Position numbers and translations under genes: made by a program
Part shown: positions 48,701 to 57,958 of the stretch, piece by piece
Position numbering within the stretch: the stretch's first letter is position 1
Layout of the letters: each line of letters opens with the position of its first letter
NCBI GenBank assembly: GCA_033032865.1
Contig: JAWHQI010000263.1
Span: 2,806,001 to 2,870,000 of the forward strand
Length of the DNA stretch: 64,000 nucleotides
Origin: Dactylorhiza incarnata
Taxonomy: Eukaryota > Streptophyta > Magnoliopsida > Asparagales > Orchidaceae
Direction: 5' to 3'
Notes under the pieces: model-generated
The model's input: the letters and a program-made list of their open reading frames with translations, nothing else
Told to the model about the DNA's origin: nothing
Databases searched by the model: none

Positions 48701-51700
48701 GGCAGCAGTCACAGATTTGAGCTACGCTCATTGAAGTGATGATGTTGGGCGGGTTTTCAACTCAACGTCCAAGTGTAGGCGCTCCTGAAGCCCGACAATG
48801 GAGATAATGACATGTTGCTCAGATCAAATGCTCGGCACAGGCGTTAATAATGTCTGGAATTCCTCAAGTAATCATCCATAACTCCAGTATGCTTGAGGAA
48901 TATTAACTGCCCCAAGGAATTGTTCCGCGTTGATGGTTCAAAACGCATGCTCCCCCAAGGATCTGAGCTACGCTCATTGAAGTGATGAAGTTGGGCGGGT
49001 TTTCAACTCAACGTCCAAGTGTAGGCGCTCCTGAAGCCCGACAATGGAGATAATGACATGCTGCTCAGATCGAATGTTCGCCACGGGCGTTAATAATGTC
49101 TGGAATTCCTCAAGTAATCATCTATAACTCCAGTATGCTTGAGGAATACTAACTGCCCCAAGGAATTGTTCCGCATTGATGGTTCAAAACGCATGTGGCA
49201 ATACTCGTTGAAGTCATTTCGTGTCACGTGAAGCTTCTCCATGTTCAGGTGTTGGAACTACATTTGGACTGATGTTAAAGAATAAACTCAATTAAAGTGA
49301 ATGATGGATACAAAATAAAGGGACATGTTCATTATCCCAACTCTTGAGAGTAGGATCTCTCGAAAAGCATCACTCTCTGAAGAGAGCTAAACAAAATTAA
49401 TATCCCATATGATCCTCTCTCAAACTACAGACTTCTTATACAAGATGGAGACATTTCTACAAAAGAATTCGCACTAAGAGATACATAATATAATTAATTA
49501 TGAATGTTACGAAATCAGGAAAAAACAAAAAAGAAAGCTTAAGATGTACATGGTTCACCACAAGATAGGTTACATCCACGGGCAGGAGCAGGTCGTTTCA
49601 CTAGATCAGAGATTGTTACAAAGAGGAGGCACTCTAAATTTCATGTCCCTCAAACTATGTAATAAGAAATATTTAACAAACAACTTTGTACAATACAAAA
49701 TACCCCTGAAAATATACATAAAAAACTTTGTACCTTGTTGATCGTCTCCAATTGACACATGTGTCATCTGATGCACATGCACGACAAAATGACGAGCTTA
49801 GAAATCACCAGAGATAGGTTTCAATTTGAGGCATATATATAACAACAACAATGATATTATACAAGGTAGCTGGGTCTATGAGAGAACTCTAGTGAAGTGG
49901 GGTCAACGTCCGAGCACGTGTCACGTGTTCATCATGGAGTTTACATATCAATACACTCGTCCACAAAATCGATCGTGTCCTCAAGGTCAAGCGAGGAGCA
50001 ACGGACATAAAGGATTTGGTGGTTATGGTAGCGTGCCAATTGGTCCAAGGCTTCAACTGGAGTCCTGCCAATATGAAGAATGACAGAGTAAACTTTTCAT
50101 GGACTTTAAGGATCGACACGAGGCCAAAAATAGGATAATGAGCAGTATAGGTATTGTCAAGGCGGAACTGAACCTTGGTGGTGAAGACGGGATGACGTGG
50201 AAGAGTGATGACATGGCGCGTTGGTGGGTTAAAAGTATGCCCAAGTGCTGGAATGAACATTGTGGAAGTAAGTGATGGGAGAGAATATTGGAATAAGTTG
50301 AGGGTGTGTCGTTTAGAAAGAAAATGGGAGTTTAATGTGAGAGGAGCTAATACACCATGTACCCATGACTAGGAATGTGTCATAAAGGATGGAAGTGGGT
50401 GTTGTAGAATCAGGTGATGGTGGGCTGAAGCACTTTGGAACAAAGAAGCGAGGGTAAGATAAATTGTACAAGCAAGAAGCAGAAAAAGCATGTGACACAT
50501 CCTGAAGAGCTGTCGAAAACCAATGGAGCATTCTTCATGGGTTTGTAGTAAGGTGGTGTGGTATGTAGGTTGTCGTCGCCTATTATAGCATGTCGAGGAG
50601 GATGGGAAGCTCGTAAGGTGGTCTACGAAAGAAGAACGGAGGGTGCGGTGGAGAAGGAGCGAGCATCATCAATTCCATTAGACATAAATAATTACATTGT
50701 TAAGGGGCAGCGGAAGTCAGGTAATGGGTGAGGAAGATTTCGTCGATCGACGGCTGGTTCTGTTCCTTGGGGTCATGGTCGTGGTGGGCAACCACAAAAA
50801 TCTAGGGTGCTTCTTTTTGGGTGTTGGCGGTGGAGTCCGGAGAAGGAGGTGGTTGGGGGGTTAACCAAGATTAGAGCAGACAGGTGAACTCCGATATTGT
50901 GCCAGGTCGAGCATCTCTTTGAGGATATAGAACAACACAATGGAGGAATGGCGGTCATCCGCGCAAATTTGATTGATATTCACACAGATTTGGTGGACTT
51001 CAACATGAATGGAGGCCAACTTGTATAGAGAAATCCGTCAAGGAAGAGAAGAGGAAAATGATGAGGTGAAACTACTTGTTCCCAACAACAAAAAAAGCGG
51101 CGTAGGGAGAGCGGCAGGTCGAAGCAGTTGTTACAAAACGTTATTGAAGAACGGAGTAGACTCGATTAAAGAATAATGATGGATACAAAATAACGAGACA
51201 TGCTCGTTTTCCCAACTCTTGAGGGCAAGATCCCTCTGAGAGTCTCTCTCTCTCTCTCTCCAAAGAGAGCCAAACAAGACTAATATCTAAGATGATCCTA
51301 ACTCGTAAAGTATAGGCATCTATATAGGACGGAAACATTGCTACAAAGCAATTCACAATAAAAGACAACATGTAATTAATTACGATTATGACATTATCCA
51401 AGGAAGGTAAGTAACCGCATCACTGAGAGAACTCTCGTGAAGTGAGCTCGATCATCCAAACGCACGTCACATATCCGTCATGGCGTATACGTATCAACTG
51501 TGCCCACCAAATGGTACGTGACCCGTGAGATCCACTACATTTTCAATGTACGCTGGTTAGCAAAGAACTCTTCGCATCGGGTCTATCAGCTAAGCGGGTC
51601 AGTCTTGTCATCATATGTCGGGAACTCTAGTTTAACATAGTTTGGCAGTGCATTGTTCTCATAACAACCTCTGTGGAAGTCCCCATGTCTATGGGAGGGG

Positions 51701-54700
51701 GACCCTCCATAAAAATGCTTCTGGTCTCATTGTGGAAGAAGTCGTCGCTACCTCGTTAGGGTGGACCGAGACTATCCATAGGGTTGCGAGGTCAGCCAAG
51801 GAGATTTGTTGCCAACTTCAGACGCGGTGAGTTGATCCATCATCAACATACGCATCCTTTCAAGCATCATCTCCATGGGGTCGGTCTATCCTATCATGGT
51901 CAACACTGATACCAAATTGCATTAGGCTCGTAAGATAGATCGAGACATCGGACGGGATTCGACGGAGGAAGATTGAGTCAATTTCCTAGTACGGTTGTTC
52001 CCCAAGATCCTCTCGGTCGACCTATAGTGGGTTGGGGATTGGATCCCAGAACAACCTAAGCAGAGGTGTCGAAGGAGGAGCGGTGTTGTCGGTAGAGGGG
52101 TGACAGAGTCGATTCATGGAGTGTGTAACTTCTGGTGTTGGAGCCAGAATAGCGGCTCTAGCGCTAGAGGTACTCAATCAGCCAAGGCGCGGGAAGCATT
52201 GGACGATCAAGCAGTGAGTGCTACTTTTTCCTGCAATAGGCGCTAGGGCCAACTGCTTCCTCCAAAGGGAAGCACTGGAGAGGAAATGCAAGGAAACAGA
52301 GGCAAGGCTTGAACCGGGTCAACGGTATACGATAGAAGGGAGAGGGGATCGAGTGTAGGAAGGGAGTACAAAACTCGCAAACAAAATACTTCACTGAACC
52401 AACCAAAACTAAAAATACTTCACTCAACCCAAGTATAAATACATTAATTTTACAGCAAATTGTAACGCATAGTCCGAGCCAACCAAATCTACAAATAATG
52501 TGAAATAATAAAATTTACAAAAATGTGCTAAAATAAAATAAATGTGCTAAACTAAAACAAATCGTGGTATGTCTACACCCGTCACTGTGCTGTCTTCTGC
52601 CATAATAATGTTTTATAAATGCGTCCATGGCATGCAGGAACGCTATCATCAATGAAGATGAATGTTGTTTCATCTTTAGGCAAGGGCTAAGAGTATAAAA
52701 ATGTCAATGATTTGTCAGTGAATCCAGAAATATTATCTGTTGGAGAAAGCTAGATGATTGAAATAGATAATGAAAAATAACAAAGGAAGAATTTCCAAAA
52801 GGAAAGATATTTTGGATCCTAAAAGAGGTATTCTGGATGGATAAAGGAAAATGCCTAAAATAATACATCGGTTCTGCAAACCAACTAGATAATGGAAAAT
52901 GTATAAAATATGAAGCCCTGGTTCAGTTGTATAGATAACAAATGAAAGATAGGTTCAATATAGTGTTTAATATGAGCCAACAAAAAGCAAACGAAGATGA
53001 GTTGTAGTTAAAGTGCATTTTGATATGGGTGCAAGTCATTATCTTATTTCTAAGCTTTCTTAGAAGTTATCATTAAAAACCCTTGAAACACACCCTATTC
53101 CAAGGACCTCAAGTGATCAATCCACGTGAAAGGTATTGCACTGTCCTGAATGAGTGATACTGATTGCACTGTCCTAAATGGGTGATCCTGGATAAGACAA
53201 TCATTTCAACTATATCACGACGAAGAGGGAAAACAGGAATAAATTTCTCCTTCGAGGAATGATGTTACTTTCTGTAGAAGATAAAACCTCAAGCAAAACA
53301 ACATGAACAAAATACACCAAAGTCATAAAATAAAAGGGGAAAAAACTATTAAGGCTCTGTTTGGGATAGTTTATACTGATGAGAAAGTTGATGTGAGAAT
53401 GCAGTGGTGAGAATAGAGCTATCAGAAAAGCACTGATGAGAAAGCTGCAGACTGTTTAGAGAATCTACATTTGAGTGTTGTTTTAAATGGTGTTTTAATT
53501 TAAATTGTTTAGTAGAACAACTGTTTTGTTTTATAACAGAAACACTACTACGTATTTTATTCGCAACTAAAATTAAACATAATAATTTAAAAACTCAAAA
53601 GCATAACAATCAAGAAAAGTTGCCTTATATGATTTCTGTTTATGAATGATTGATTTTATTTTTTAATCTAAACAATGAATATTCAAGGATCTACTAGACA
53701 AATAAGAAAGGAAATTGGGAAATCAAATTGCAATGTCATTTGAACACTGAAACAACTTCATCAACAAACACAACACTACTTTTAAAAATATTAAGGTTAC
53801 AAAGTTGACAATCCATTGTCATTCCCATTAAACAATTTTTGGATGAACATGGCCTGCTCTCCACAGCAGTATCTGAAGTTGTATTAGACTGTTCTGTTAG
53901 CTTCTCAGAATCAGCACTTCCCCTTTCCGTCGTCTCAACAAGTGGAAAACGGATGCATTGATCTCAGGTAAGAACCTTCTTAATTGAAGCCTCTATACAT
54001 GTGTTATTCAACAGTTCAACAGAGCCTAAAAGATCCTCTGGGATCATTTTCAACTGTAGAGAGGAAGAACCCAGCGACATTTCGAAAGACCCCTAAAACG
54101 CTGTTTTTAGAAACACTATATTCCAACAGTTGTGCAAACAAACGAACTTTTGGCACTTTGCACCCCTTAAAGTGGGCTCTTTGGCATTTTGCACCCCCAA
54201 ATTTAATTTTTGGCACTTTGCACCCTCAAAAGCTTTTAATAGAGCACTGTGCACCCTCCTCTCATATCAGCCATTTTATTATCAATAGTAAATCCGAAAA
54301 TTTAAATAGGGAGGGGTATTTAGGTCTTTTTAAAAGTAAATCAATATTTGAATTTGTTGTTTGGTGGGATGTGTATAAAATTATGCGTTGCATACCATTA
54401 TTTGATCAAAATTTTCTTAGGCAAAATTTGAGCATTTAAAACATTATTTCAAATGTACGCCATGTTAATATTTCAACCTTAATGCGCTTGTAAAACATTA
54501 TTTCAAAAGTAAATCTGAATATTTTATTTGCAGACCATTATTTTTTTCTTGAATATCCAAATCATGTACACCCTGTGCAATGAAGATCGCCAGGACTTTG
54601 CAGTGGGAAGCTGGTCTGCAAAAAGTATACCATTCACTTTCATTTCTAATCCTCTTCCTCATTCGAAATTGAATAACAGAGTCCAGGAATCATACCAGCT

Positions 54701-56739
54701 ATCGCCGGGCGCCAGGACTCGCGCTAGACGGCCGGGATATCGGAAGATCGCTCGGGCGCCGACCGGAGAAATAGGAAGATCGCCGGGGTCGAGGGCGGGA
54801 CTCGCGCTAATGGCGGAACTTTAGGGTTCCTCTCTCACTCGAGATGTCTGCCGCTGCTCTCCGCAAAAGAACTGGGCGGAATTCGTTGGGAGAATTATTT
54901 TAGGTTTTGAGTTTTCTGAAATACCTAAACTACCCCGTCAATGCAGAAAAATTGTTTTTCTACAACCAAAAATTTGATTTTTTAAATGTGAGGGTGCAAA
55001 GTTCTTTGTTAATGACTTTAGAGGGTGCAAAGTGCCAAACTTCATATCTTGGGGTGCAATGTGCCAAAGGCCTCAAATTAGAGGGTGTTAAGTGCCAAAA
55101 TTTCGCAAACAAACGGTTCCAAAACTGTGTTTGCGGTTTGAATAGAACTTTCTGAACAGAAAAAGTTATCCCAAACAGAGCCTAAGAGAGCCAAGAATTA
55201 AGAAGGACTTCAAGAAACTAATTAAACTGAATAAAGATTCTGAAGGTCCAAGGCTAAGCAGTGAGAGGAACTAGTGCAGTGTGTTTGTAGATTTCAGAAA
55301 TAGCTTTAATACTTCCATTATTATTTTACTAACTAGCAGTGCGGAAAACCGGATTTGAAGCTATATGTATCGTCACTTTATGTTTCACATAACAATATAA
55401 TCCTAGAAAACAAATGCCTAGCCAGAAAATTGATGATTCTCATCAGATTAAGAAAACTTGACGAATAGAAATATCAAAATTGTACTAGATGTGAATAAGA
55501 AAATATAAGGTAATATCCAATCTTTCAGAAATCTTATCTAAATTTAATCTAATCAATTACAGTAAGGGCAGGCCAGAAAATATTTTAAATGTTCAGACCA
55601 ATTACATAAGGGCGGACCATAAAATCATACATCATATCTAATGTCACTTACAGTCAAGGTTGTAGATGTCGGATATCGGGGACACGCCGGTTTAGGTTTT
55701 TCATGTCGGTTTTAATATGTCGGGGGATATATCGGGTTTTAATATTTAATTATTTATATGTGTAATTATATATAAATTTAATCATTTTATAATTTATATA
55801 TATTAATATATTAATAATTTGATAATTATTGAACTCCTAAATTTATCAAACTAATATAAACATTTTGTGCTACATAAGTAATAACGGTACAATGCGTGAA
55901 ATAAAGTAAGAGGAAACATAAAGCCAGGAAGTTGTCAATGACAATGGAAGATAAGGAACTTTTAGTCAATAATTCAAAGACCATGCATAATTGAAGTCGA
56001 TGACGGACTTGAGCAAGGAAGAAAGCCAGAGGAAGAAAAAAAATCTAAACAATGAAACAATTTCAGTTTATTGTCTATTAGACTATAGACAATAATTAAA
56101 ATAAATTGAAAAAAACCAGTCGATAAAATGTCGGGATATATCGGCTGATATATCGGCGAATATATCGGTCAATAGAAGATATATCGGAGGATATATTCCA
56201 AAAGGATATTTTGCAAAAAAATATCGGAAACGTGTCGTTTTGTCCATGAAATTTTTATGTCGGACGACATGTCAGCCATGTCGGAGGATATGCACAACAG
56301 AGCTTACAGTTCAATCAAGAATTCCATTAATGCCAGACAAGAAAAATGATAATTCAATCTTGATCAGATCAAGTAAAATGGACAACTGAGCATCAAAAAA
56401 TTTTCGGATATAAACAAAGGAACTAGAGTTGAAATAAATTCTTACAACTTTCAAATCAAGCTTAACATAAAGACAGACCCAAAAAAAGAACATATTAGGT
56501 CACTTACAGTTCCTTCTAGCATTTTTAATAATGCCTGCTGGACACCTTCTCCAGATACATCTTTACTGATGTTAAGACTCTCAGCCTGCAGCATGAAAAC
56601 GAAAATGAACATTTTCGTGATTAAAAAAACAGCTATACCTGAACAACTTGATCTTGTCTAGGACCTTCTTTGTTATTTTATCAACTTCGTCAATGTACAC
56701 AATGCCTTGTTGTGCAGCTTGTACGTTGAACTCAGCAAC
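30654..56739 (-). CDS. CLPX: mitochondrial-type ClpX ATPase (six central exons)
   Basis: ClpX is the AAA+ unfoldase that feeds substrates into the ClpP peptidase chamber. Six minus-strand exons with GT/AG borders join in phase into 162 codons with no stop: 56739-56665, 56585-56508, 37667-37611, 31128-31058, 30962-30863, 30758-30654. They encode Walker B ([10 protein letters not shown]), the RKH pore loop (RKHPRG), the IGF docking loop for ClpP (SIGFGAPVR) and the box VII arginine (PEFVGRFP). Introns are 79 bp, 18.8 kb, 6.5 kb, 95 bp and 104 bp. Upstream exons (zinc-binding domain, Walker A, GYVG loop) and C-terminal exons are not visible. The second largest intron holds copia D; the largest holds many elements. 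Intact phases suggest a functional gene. A truncated pseudogene is the alternative. Confidence 0.93.
30863..30962 (-). CDS. CLPX: CLPX exon with IGF loop
   Basis: 100 bp. [20 protein letters not shown] and [13 protein letters not shown]. The IGF tripeptide is the ClpP-docking loop in bacterial ClpX. Donor TCA/GTAAGT. Confidence 0.92.
31058..31128 (-). CDS. CLPX: CLPX exon [14 protein letters not shown]
   Basis: 71 bp. [20 protein letters not shown] and ISE, plus two bases of the next Arg codon. This is the sensor 1 strand region. Acceptor CCTGCAG, donor AAG/GTAACT. Confidence 0.92.
31985..33010 (+). pseudogene. copia D protease, pre-integrase and integrase tail
   Basis: Fragments in order: [20 protein letters not shown] (protease, catalytic D-S-x-A-T, 31990-32050), [20 protein letters not shown] and [13 protein letters not shown] (GAG-pre-integrase, 32300-32420), and [20 protein letters not shown] then [17 protein letters not shown] (integrase C-terminal segment, 32860-32970). 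The catalytic integrase core between them is mostly lost. Stops and shifts throughout. Confidence 0.75.
33400..34190 (+). pseudogene. copia D reverse transcriptase (first copy)
   Basis: [62 protein letters not shown] (YVDD changed to PADD) and [16 protein letters not shown] follow RT order, with many changes. A 15 bp block TCATTTTATGGTTTGGAAAA is doubled near 33815-33845. The RT is cut at about 34190 by the element that starts at 34206. Confidence 0.8.
33635..36095. repeat. 1.23 kb tandem direct duplication
   Basis: 33639-34868 and 34869-36098 are almost identical (period 1230 bp) and differ by a handful of substitutions and one or two small indels. The unit contains the second half of the copia D RT and most of the inserted TIR element. 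Copy joins share GTTRCGAAGATGG. Only a few differences suggest a recent event. Confidence 0.92.
35436..36274. mobile_element. ~0.84 kb TIR-bearing element inserted in copia D
   Basis: Starts GATTGACATACGCCACACCC and ends GGGTGTGCGTATATCAATC, which is an inverted match with two mismatches/gaps; inside both ends is TATTCGCAG. It splits the copia D RT: coding resumes at 36275 ([17 protein letters not shown]). A truncated first copy (34206 onward) was made by the tandem duplication. No coding capacity was seen. Mutator-like or MITE; target duplication not resolved. Confidence 0.6.
36265..36560 (+). pseudogene. copia D RT C-terminal remnant
   Basis: After the insertion: SSYQRL region, a [26 protein letters not shown] stretch (36340-36400), [14 protein letters not shown] (36435-36475) and KIEVFVDTE (36490-36515). 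These are the RT/RNase H connection, broken by stops. Confidence 0.65.
36570..37610. other. CLPX intron, nothing recognised
   Basis: AT-rich, no coding match, no terminal repeats seen. Confidence 0.5.
37611..37667 (-). CDS. CLPX: CLPX exon with RKH loop
   Basis: 57 bp. [19 protein letters not shown], phase 0 on both sides. RKH is the pore-entrance substrate-gripping loop of ClpX. Acceptor ACCATGCAG, donor ACAG/GTACAT. It is isolated by two very large introns. Confidence 0.92.
37668..39362. other. CLPX intron, nothing recognised
   Basis: No protein match, RNA gene or element ends seen. Short frames at 37938-38141 and 38456-38717 (minus) are not recognised and have no family features. Confidence 0.5.
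39363..39473 (+). repeat. 5' LTR of copia E
   Basis: 111 bp, TGTTA...TAACA. AATATTTTTTACTTTG near its start is shared with the 3' LTR. Confidence 0.8.
39474..39490 (+). promoter_or_regulatory. primer-binding site of copia E
   Basis: TGGTATCAAAGCTCTAG. It matches iMet TGGTATCA-GAGC with one change (A for G). Confidence 0.7.
39760..40745 (+). pseudogene. copia E gag
   Basis: Two frames. The later one (40290-40745) has [20 protein letters not shown] and a clear CCHC zinc knuckle [18 protein letters not shown] (40610-40665, CX2CX4HX4C). The start region (40022-40290) carries the IRLDTTNYL segment of gag. Binds element RNA; frameshift between the halves. Confidence 0.8.
40940..41010 (+). pseudogene. 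copia E protease remnant
   Basis: [13 protein letters not shown], the catalytic D-S-G motif of copia proteases, followed by a stop and unrelated-looking sequence. The pre-integrase and integrase are largely deleted between here and 41460. Confidence 0.7.
41460..42240 (+). pseudogene. copia E reverse transcriptase
   Basis: [48 protein letters not shown] codons, [46 protein letters not shown] then a stop. [15 protein letters not shown] follows: YVDD is YVHD, losing a catalytic Asp. Then [18 protein letters not shown]. Confidence 0.85.
42290..42890 (+). pseudogene. copia E RNase H
   Basis: [19 protein letters not shown] and [10 protein letters not shown] (connection), [10 protein letters not shown] (RNase H start), then [20 protein letters not shown] and [15 protein letters not shown], ending in [15 protein letters not shown]. 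The frame of the last part is open from 42572 to 42901. Confidence 0.8.
42896..43005 (+). repeat. 3' LTR of copia E
   Basis: TGTTAGAAGTATTAATATTT...TTATCTAACA, preceded by the purine tract ACGAGGGGG. Confidence 0.8.
43237..44380. mobile_element. GGCGC-rich hAT-like non-autonomous element
   Basis: Terminal inverted repeats CTACGTTTTGAAAGGCGC (43237) and its reverse complement (ending 44380), both followed by clusters of GGCGC/GCGCC. Flanks are GGTATACG and GGTATACA, an eight-base duplication with one mismatch, as expected for hAT. No transposase is visible. Internal minisatellite at 43880-44180. It sits in the solo LTR, so it is younger than that LTR's arrival. Confidence 0.75.
43880..44180. 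repeat. minisatellite AGCGGCGAGAGGAG
   Basis: About ten diverged units of AGCGGCGAGAGGAGCAGCC and a GAGAAGGCACCGTCGA variant. Frames through it (Arg/Glu/Gln-rich) are not believed to be genes. Confidence 0.8.
44390..44750 (+). repeat. three imperfect repeats of a GGCG(C/T) motif in the solo LTR U3
   Basis: Segments near 44487-44515, 44600-44645 and 44700-44740 each contain a GCG(C/T)(A/G)-GTTAA/AGTCCTACCG core followed by GGCGGTAG-like sequence. They lie upstream of the TATA box, which suits promoter elements. Confidence 0.55.
44751..44759 (+). promoter_or_regulatory. TATA box of the solo LTR
   Basis: TATAAATAGAG followed by a T-rich stretch and CATTCACGATGAAGG. It is the strongest TATA match in the window. 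Confidence 0.6.
45506..47490. other. CLPX intron, nothing recognised
   Basis: Short frames at 45845-46087 and 47279-47494 (plus) match no family I know. 46400-46960 is GC-richer with several overlapping short frames and could be a decayed gene fragment, but no motif supports that. Confidence 0.45.
47500..48510 (-). pseudogene. gypsy F protease and reverse transcriptase remnant
   Basis: Minus strand, from N to [19 protein letters not shown] (gag-protease linker, 48390-48430), [18 protein letters not shown] (end of protease, 48060-48110), then RT with [21 protein letters not shown], [36 protein letters not shown] and [11 protein letters not shown] (47510-47740), with stops. The sequence differs from the Tekay pair, so it is another gypsy lineage. 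No RNase H or integrase follows at lower coordinates. Confidence 0.75.
48719..49249 (-). pseudogene. gypsy F gag fragment with 246 bp tandem duplication
   Basis: The minus strand encodes [20 protein letters not shown], then [31 protein letters not shown] and VGLQERLHL, the order of a gypsy gag. Two tandem copies start GAGCTACGCTCATTGAAGTG at 48719 and 48965, period 246 bp, with few differences. Confidence 0.75.
49250..49934 (-). repeat. LTR of gypsy F (first)
   Basis: Plus strand starts TGTTGGAAC; minus strand starts TGATGAACACGTG at 49934. It is shared in order with 51129-51480 (GATGGATACAAAATAA, CCCAACTCTTGAGRG, GAGAGC-AAACAA, ATGTAATTAATTA). It is preceded (minus strand) by an integrase tail and followed by gag, so one LTR serves as the end of one copy and the start of the next. 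Confidence 0.65.
49935..50260 (-). pseudogene. gypsy F integrase/chromodomain-like tail
   Basis: Minus strand, with frame changes: [33 protein letters not shown] and then [14 protein letters not shown] and a stop at the LTR edge. The LED-x-(V/I)-DF-x(2-3)-ID end is typical of chromovirus integrases. The open frame at 49889-50260 in another frame is a shadow. Confidence 0.6.
50261..51128. other. between gypsy F copies, nothing recognised
   Basis: Probably degraded internal region of the second gypsy F copy. No motif is clear. Confidence 0.4.
51129..51480 (-). repeat. LTR of gypsy F (second, shorter)
   Basis: Minus strand starts TGACGGATATGTG at 51480 and ends ...TTTTGTAACA at 51129. Same blocks as the first LTR, but about 330 bp shorter, with a (CT)n run (51240-51260). 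Upstream of it on the minus strand is the same GTTGATACGTATACGCCA-type tail, so this is again a 3' LTR. Confidence 0.6.
51485..53349. other. CLPX intron, mostly unassigned
   Basis: 51485-52400 may be decayed gypsy internal sequence. From 52430 to 53349 nothing is recognised. A 20 bp block TGATTGCACTGTCCTGAATG-type is doubled at 53125-53170. Confidence 0.4.
53353..55182. mobile_element. Tourist-like (PIF/Harbinger) element
   Basis: Terminal inverted repeats GGCTCTGTTTGGGATA(GTTT) at 53353 and TATCCCAAACAGAGCC-type at the 55182 end, flanked by TAA on both sides (53350-53352 and 55183-55185). The TAA/TTA target and GG-CTGTTTGG termini fit PIF/Harbinger. It is about 0.86 kb without the nested element at 54144-55104. 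No transposase. Confidence 0.8.
54144..55104. mobile_element. Mutator-like element nested in the Tourist-like element
   Basis: Flanked by identical ten-base duplications GCAAACAAAC (54134-54143 and 55105-55114), within the Mutator range (9-11). Termini GAACTTTTGGCACTT / GAAATTTTGGCACTT (inverted). Each end carries several tandem diverged copies of TTTGGCACTTTGCACCC, so the two arms can pair over about 100 bp. Internal GC-rich block 54700-54850. No transposase seen. Confidence 0.8.
55655..56302. mobile_element. small hAT-like element
   Basis: Exact eight-base duplications CTTACAGT at 55647-55654 and 56303-56310. Ends start CAAGGTTGTAGAT and (inverted) CTCTGTTGTGCAT: weak terminal repeats. Both subterminal regions have many copies of the short words ATATCGG and ATGTCGG, the likely transposase-binding clusters. 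648 bp, non-coding. It lies 198 bp from a CLPX exon. Confidence 0.8.
56508..56585 (-). CDS. CLPX: CLPX exon [14 protein letters not shown]
   Basis: 78 bp. [20 protein letters not shown] and KMLEGT, phase 0. Acceptor CCTGCAG, donor ACT/GTAAGT. The [11 protein letters not shown] block is one of the most conserved parts of ClpX. Confidence 0.93.
56665..56739 (-). CDS. CLPX: CLPX exon with Walker B
   Basis: 75 bp. [20 protein letters not shown] and [14 protein letters not shown] is Walker B (DE). Acceptor AAATTTAG, donor AAG/GTCCTA. It is the most upstream exon seen. Confidence 0.93.
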
Positions 56740-57795
56740 CTAAATTCAGCAGGGGGAAAGACTGTTGTGGACACTTGAAAAATATATAAATATAAGAAAC
56801 AGATAACCCAAGAGAGTAAAGTAACACATTGACATTTGGAAATAAAATCATATGTTGCTGCCGTAAATTGACAATAAGCATCTACAAGGACAAAACATTA
56901 TGCATACATACTACATCCAAAAAAAATAATGGCAAAATAAACGAGAAGCTTTGTACAAATAGGAATTTTTACCAAAAGTATCCATGTTCATTGGTTTCCA
57001 GGGGCCACATCTACTATAATATATGTGCATGCTTCATGGACATTTTGGTTGTATCCAAACAAACTTGGGTAGATTAAGATTAAAGTATAACTTTGTCACA
57101 AGCATAGCCACGGGATGCTATTACGGCGGGATGCAGCAGGACAACGGGCAATGGACACATCAAAATCTATTTTTATTTTTCACATTTAGTGAAATTTAGC
57201 ACATTTTTTGTTATTTTAATTGTCGCATTTGTTTTTTGTCAGGGTTGGTTCGGACTTGGCATTACGGATTATTTTGGATTTCGCTATTTAAAACTGGGTT
57301 GGCTTGTGGCCTAAGGCATGCTAAGTAATACTGAGCGTTTCTCAACATCTAAGAGATTAGGGCTCTCTCTTATACCCACCAAATCTCATCTCCTCTTCCT
57401 CCTCTTCTTCTTCTTCTTCTTGAAGCGCAGCTACCAGAGTCAGAGACACTTTCGACGATGATCCCTTGCACGGGCCTGTGACAAAATTGAATGCCCTTAA
57501 TTATAATACTTGAGAGTGTTTCTTTCGGTGAAGAAATAAAGCAGCAATATCGTCCAAACGAATGCACGAGACACCTCAAGTGATGTAAAATTAAACCAAA
57601 TAATTACGCGAGCTTGGTCCATGATTTAATTAAATACAAACGAATTGCACAAGGTCGCTTTCAAGTCTACCACTCAAACCCTTCCAAACTTCAATCCAAA
57701 CTTGAAATAGAAGCAAATTTATTGAACATGTTTAGATGATTAATTCTTGGTCCATGATAATAAGTTAACCTACATGCTGAAAATTATAGAGTTTC
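56740..57795. other. CLPX intron, nothing recognised
   Basis: The preceding CLPX exon (ending ESILYKLL in relatives) is not found here. A short (CTT)n run is at 57400-57420. No gene seen. Confidence 0.5.
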
Positions 57796-57958
57796 TGTTG
57801 GAAGGGAGAAATAATTAGACGATGCAATTTCATTCATCCACATAAGGGGAATATATAGCATTACAATAAGATTCACAAACCTAAAACAGCAATGTGGGAC
57901 TAAACCACACTACACCTAAAGTCTCTAATAGACCGGCATTGACTCGGTAATTCCAACA
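57796..57958 (-). repeat. 3' LTR of the small LTR element (163 bp)
   Basis: TGTTGGAATTACC... to ...CCTTCCAACA on the minus strand, with inverted ends TGTTGGAA/TTCCAACA. Confidence 0.8.
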
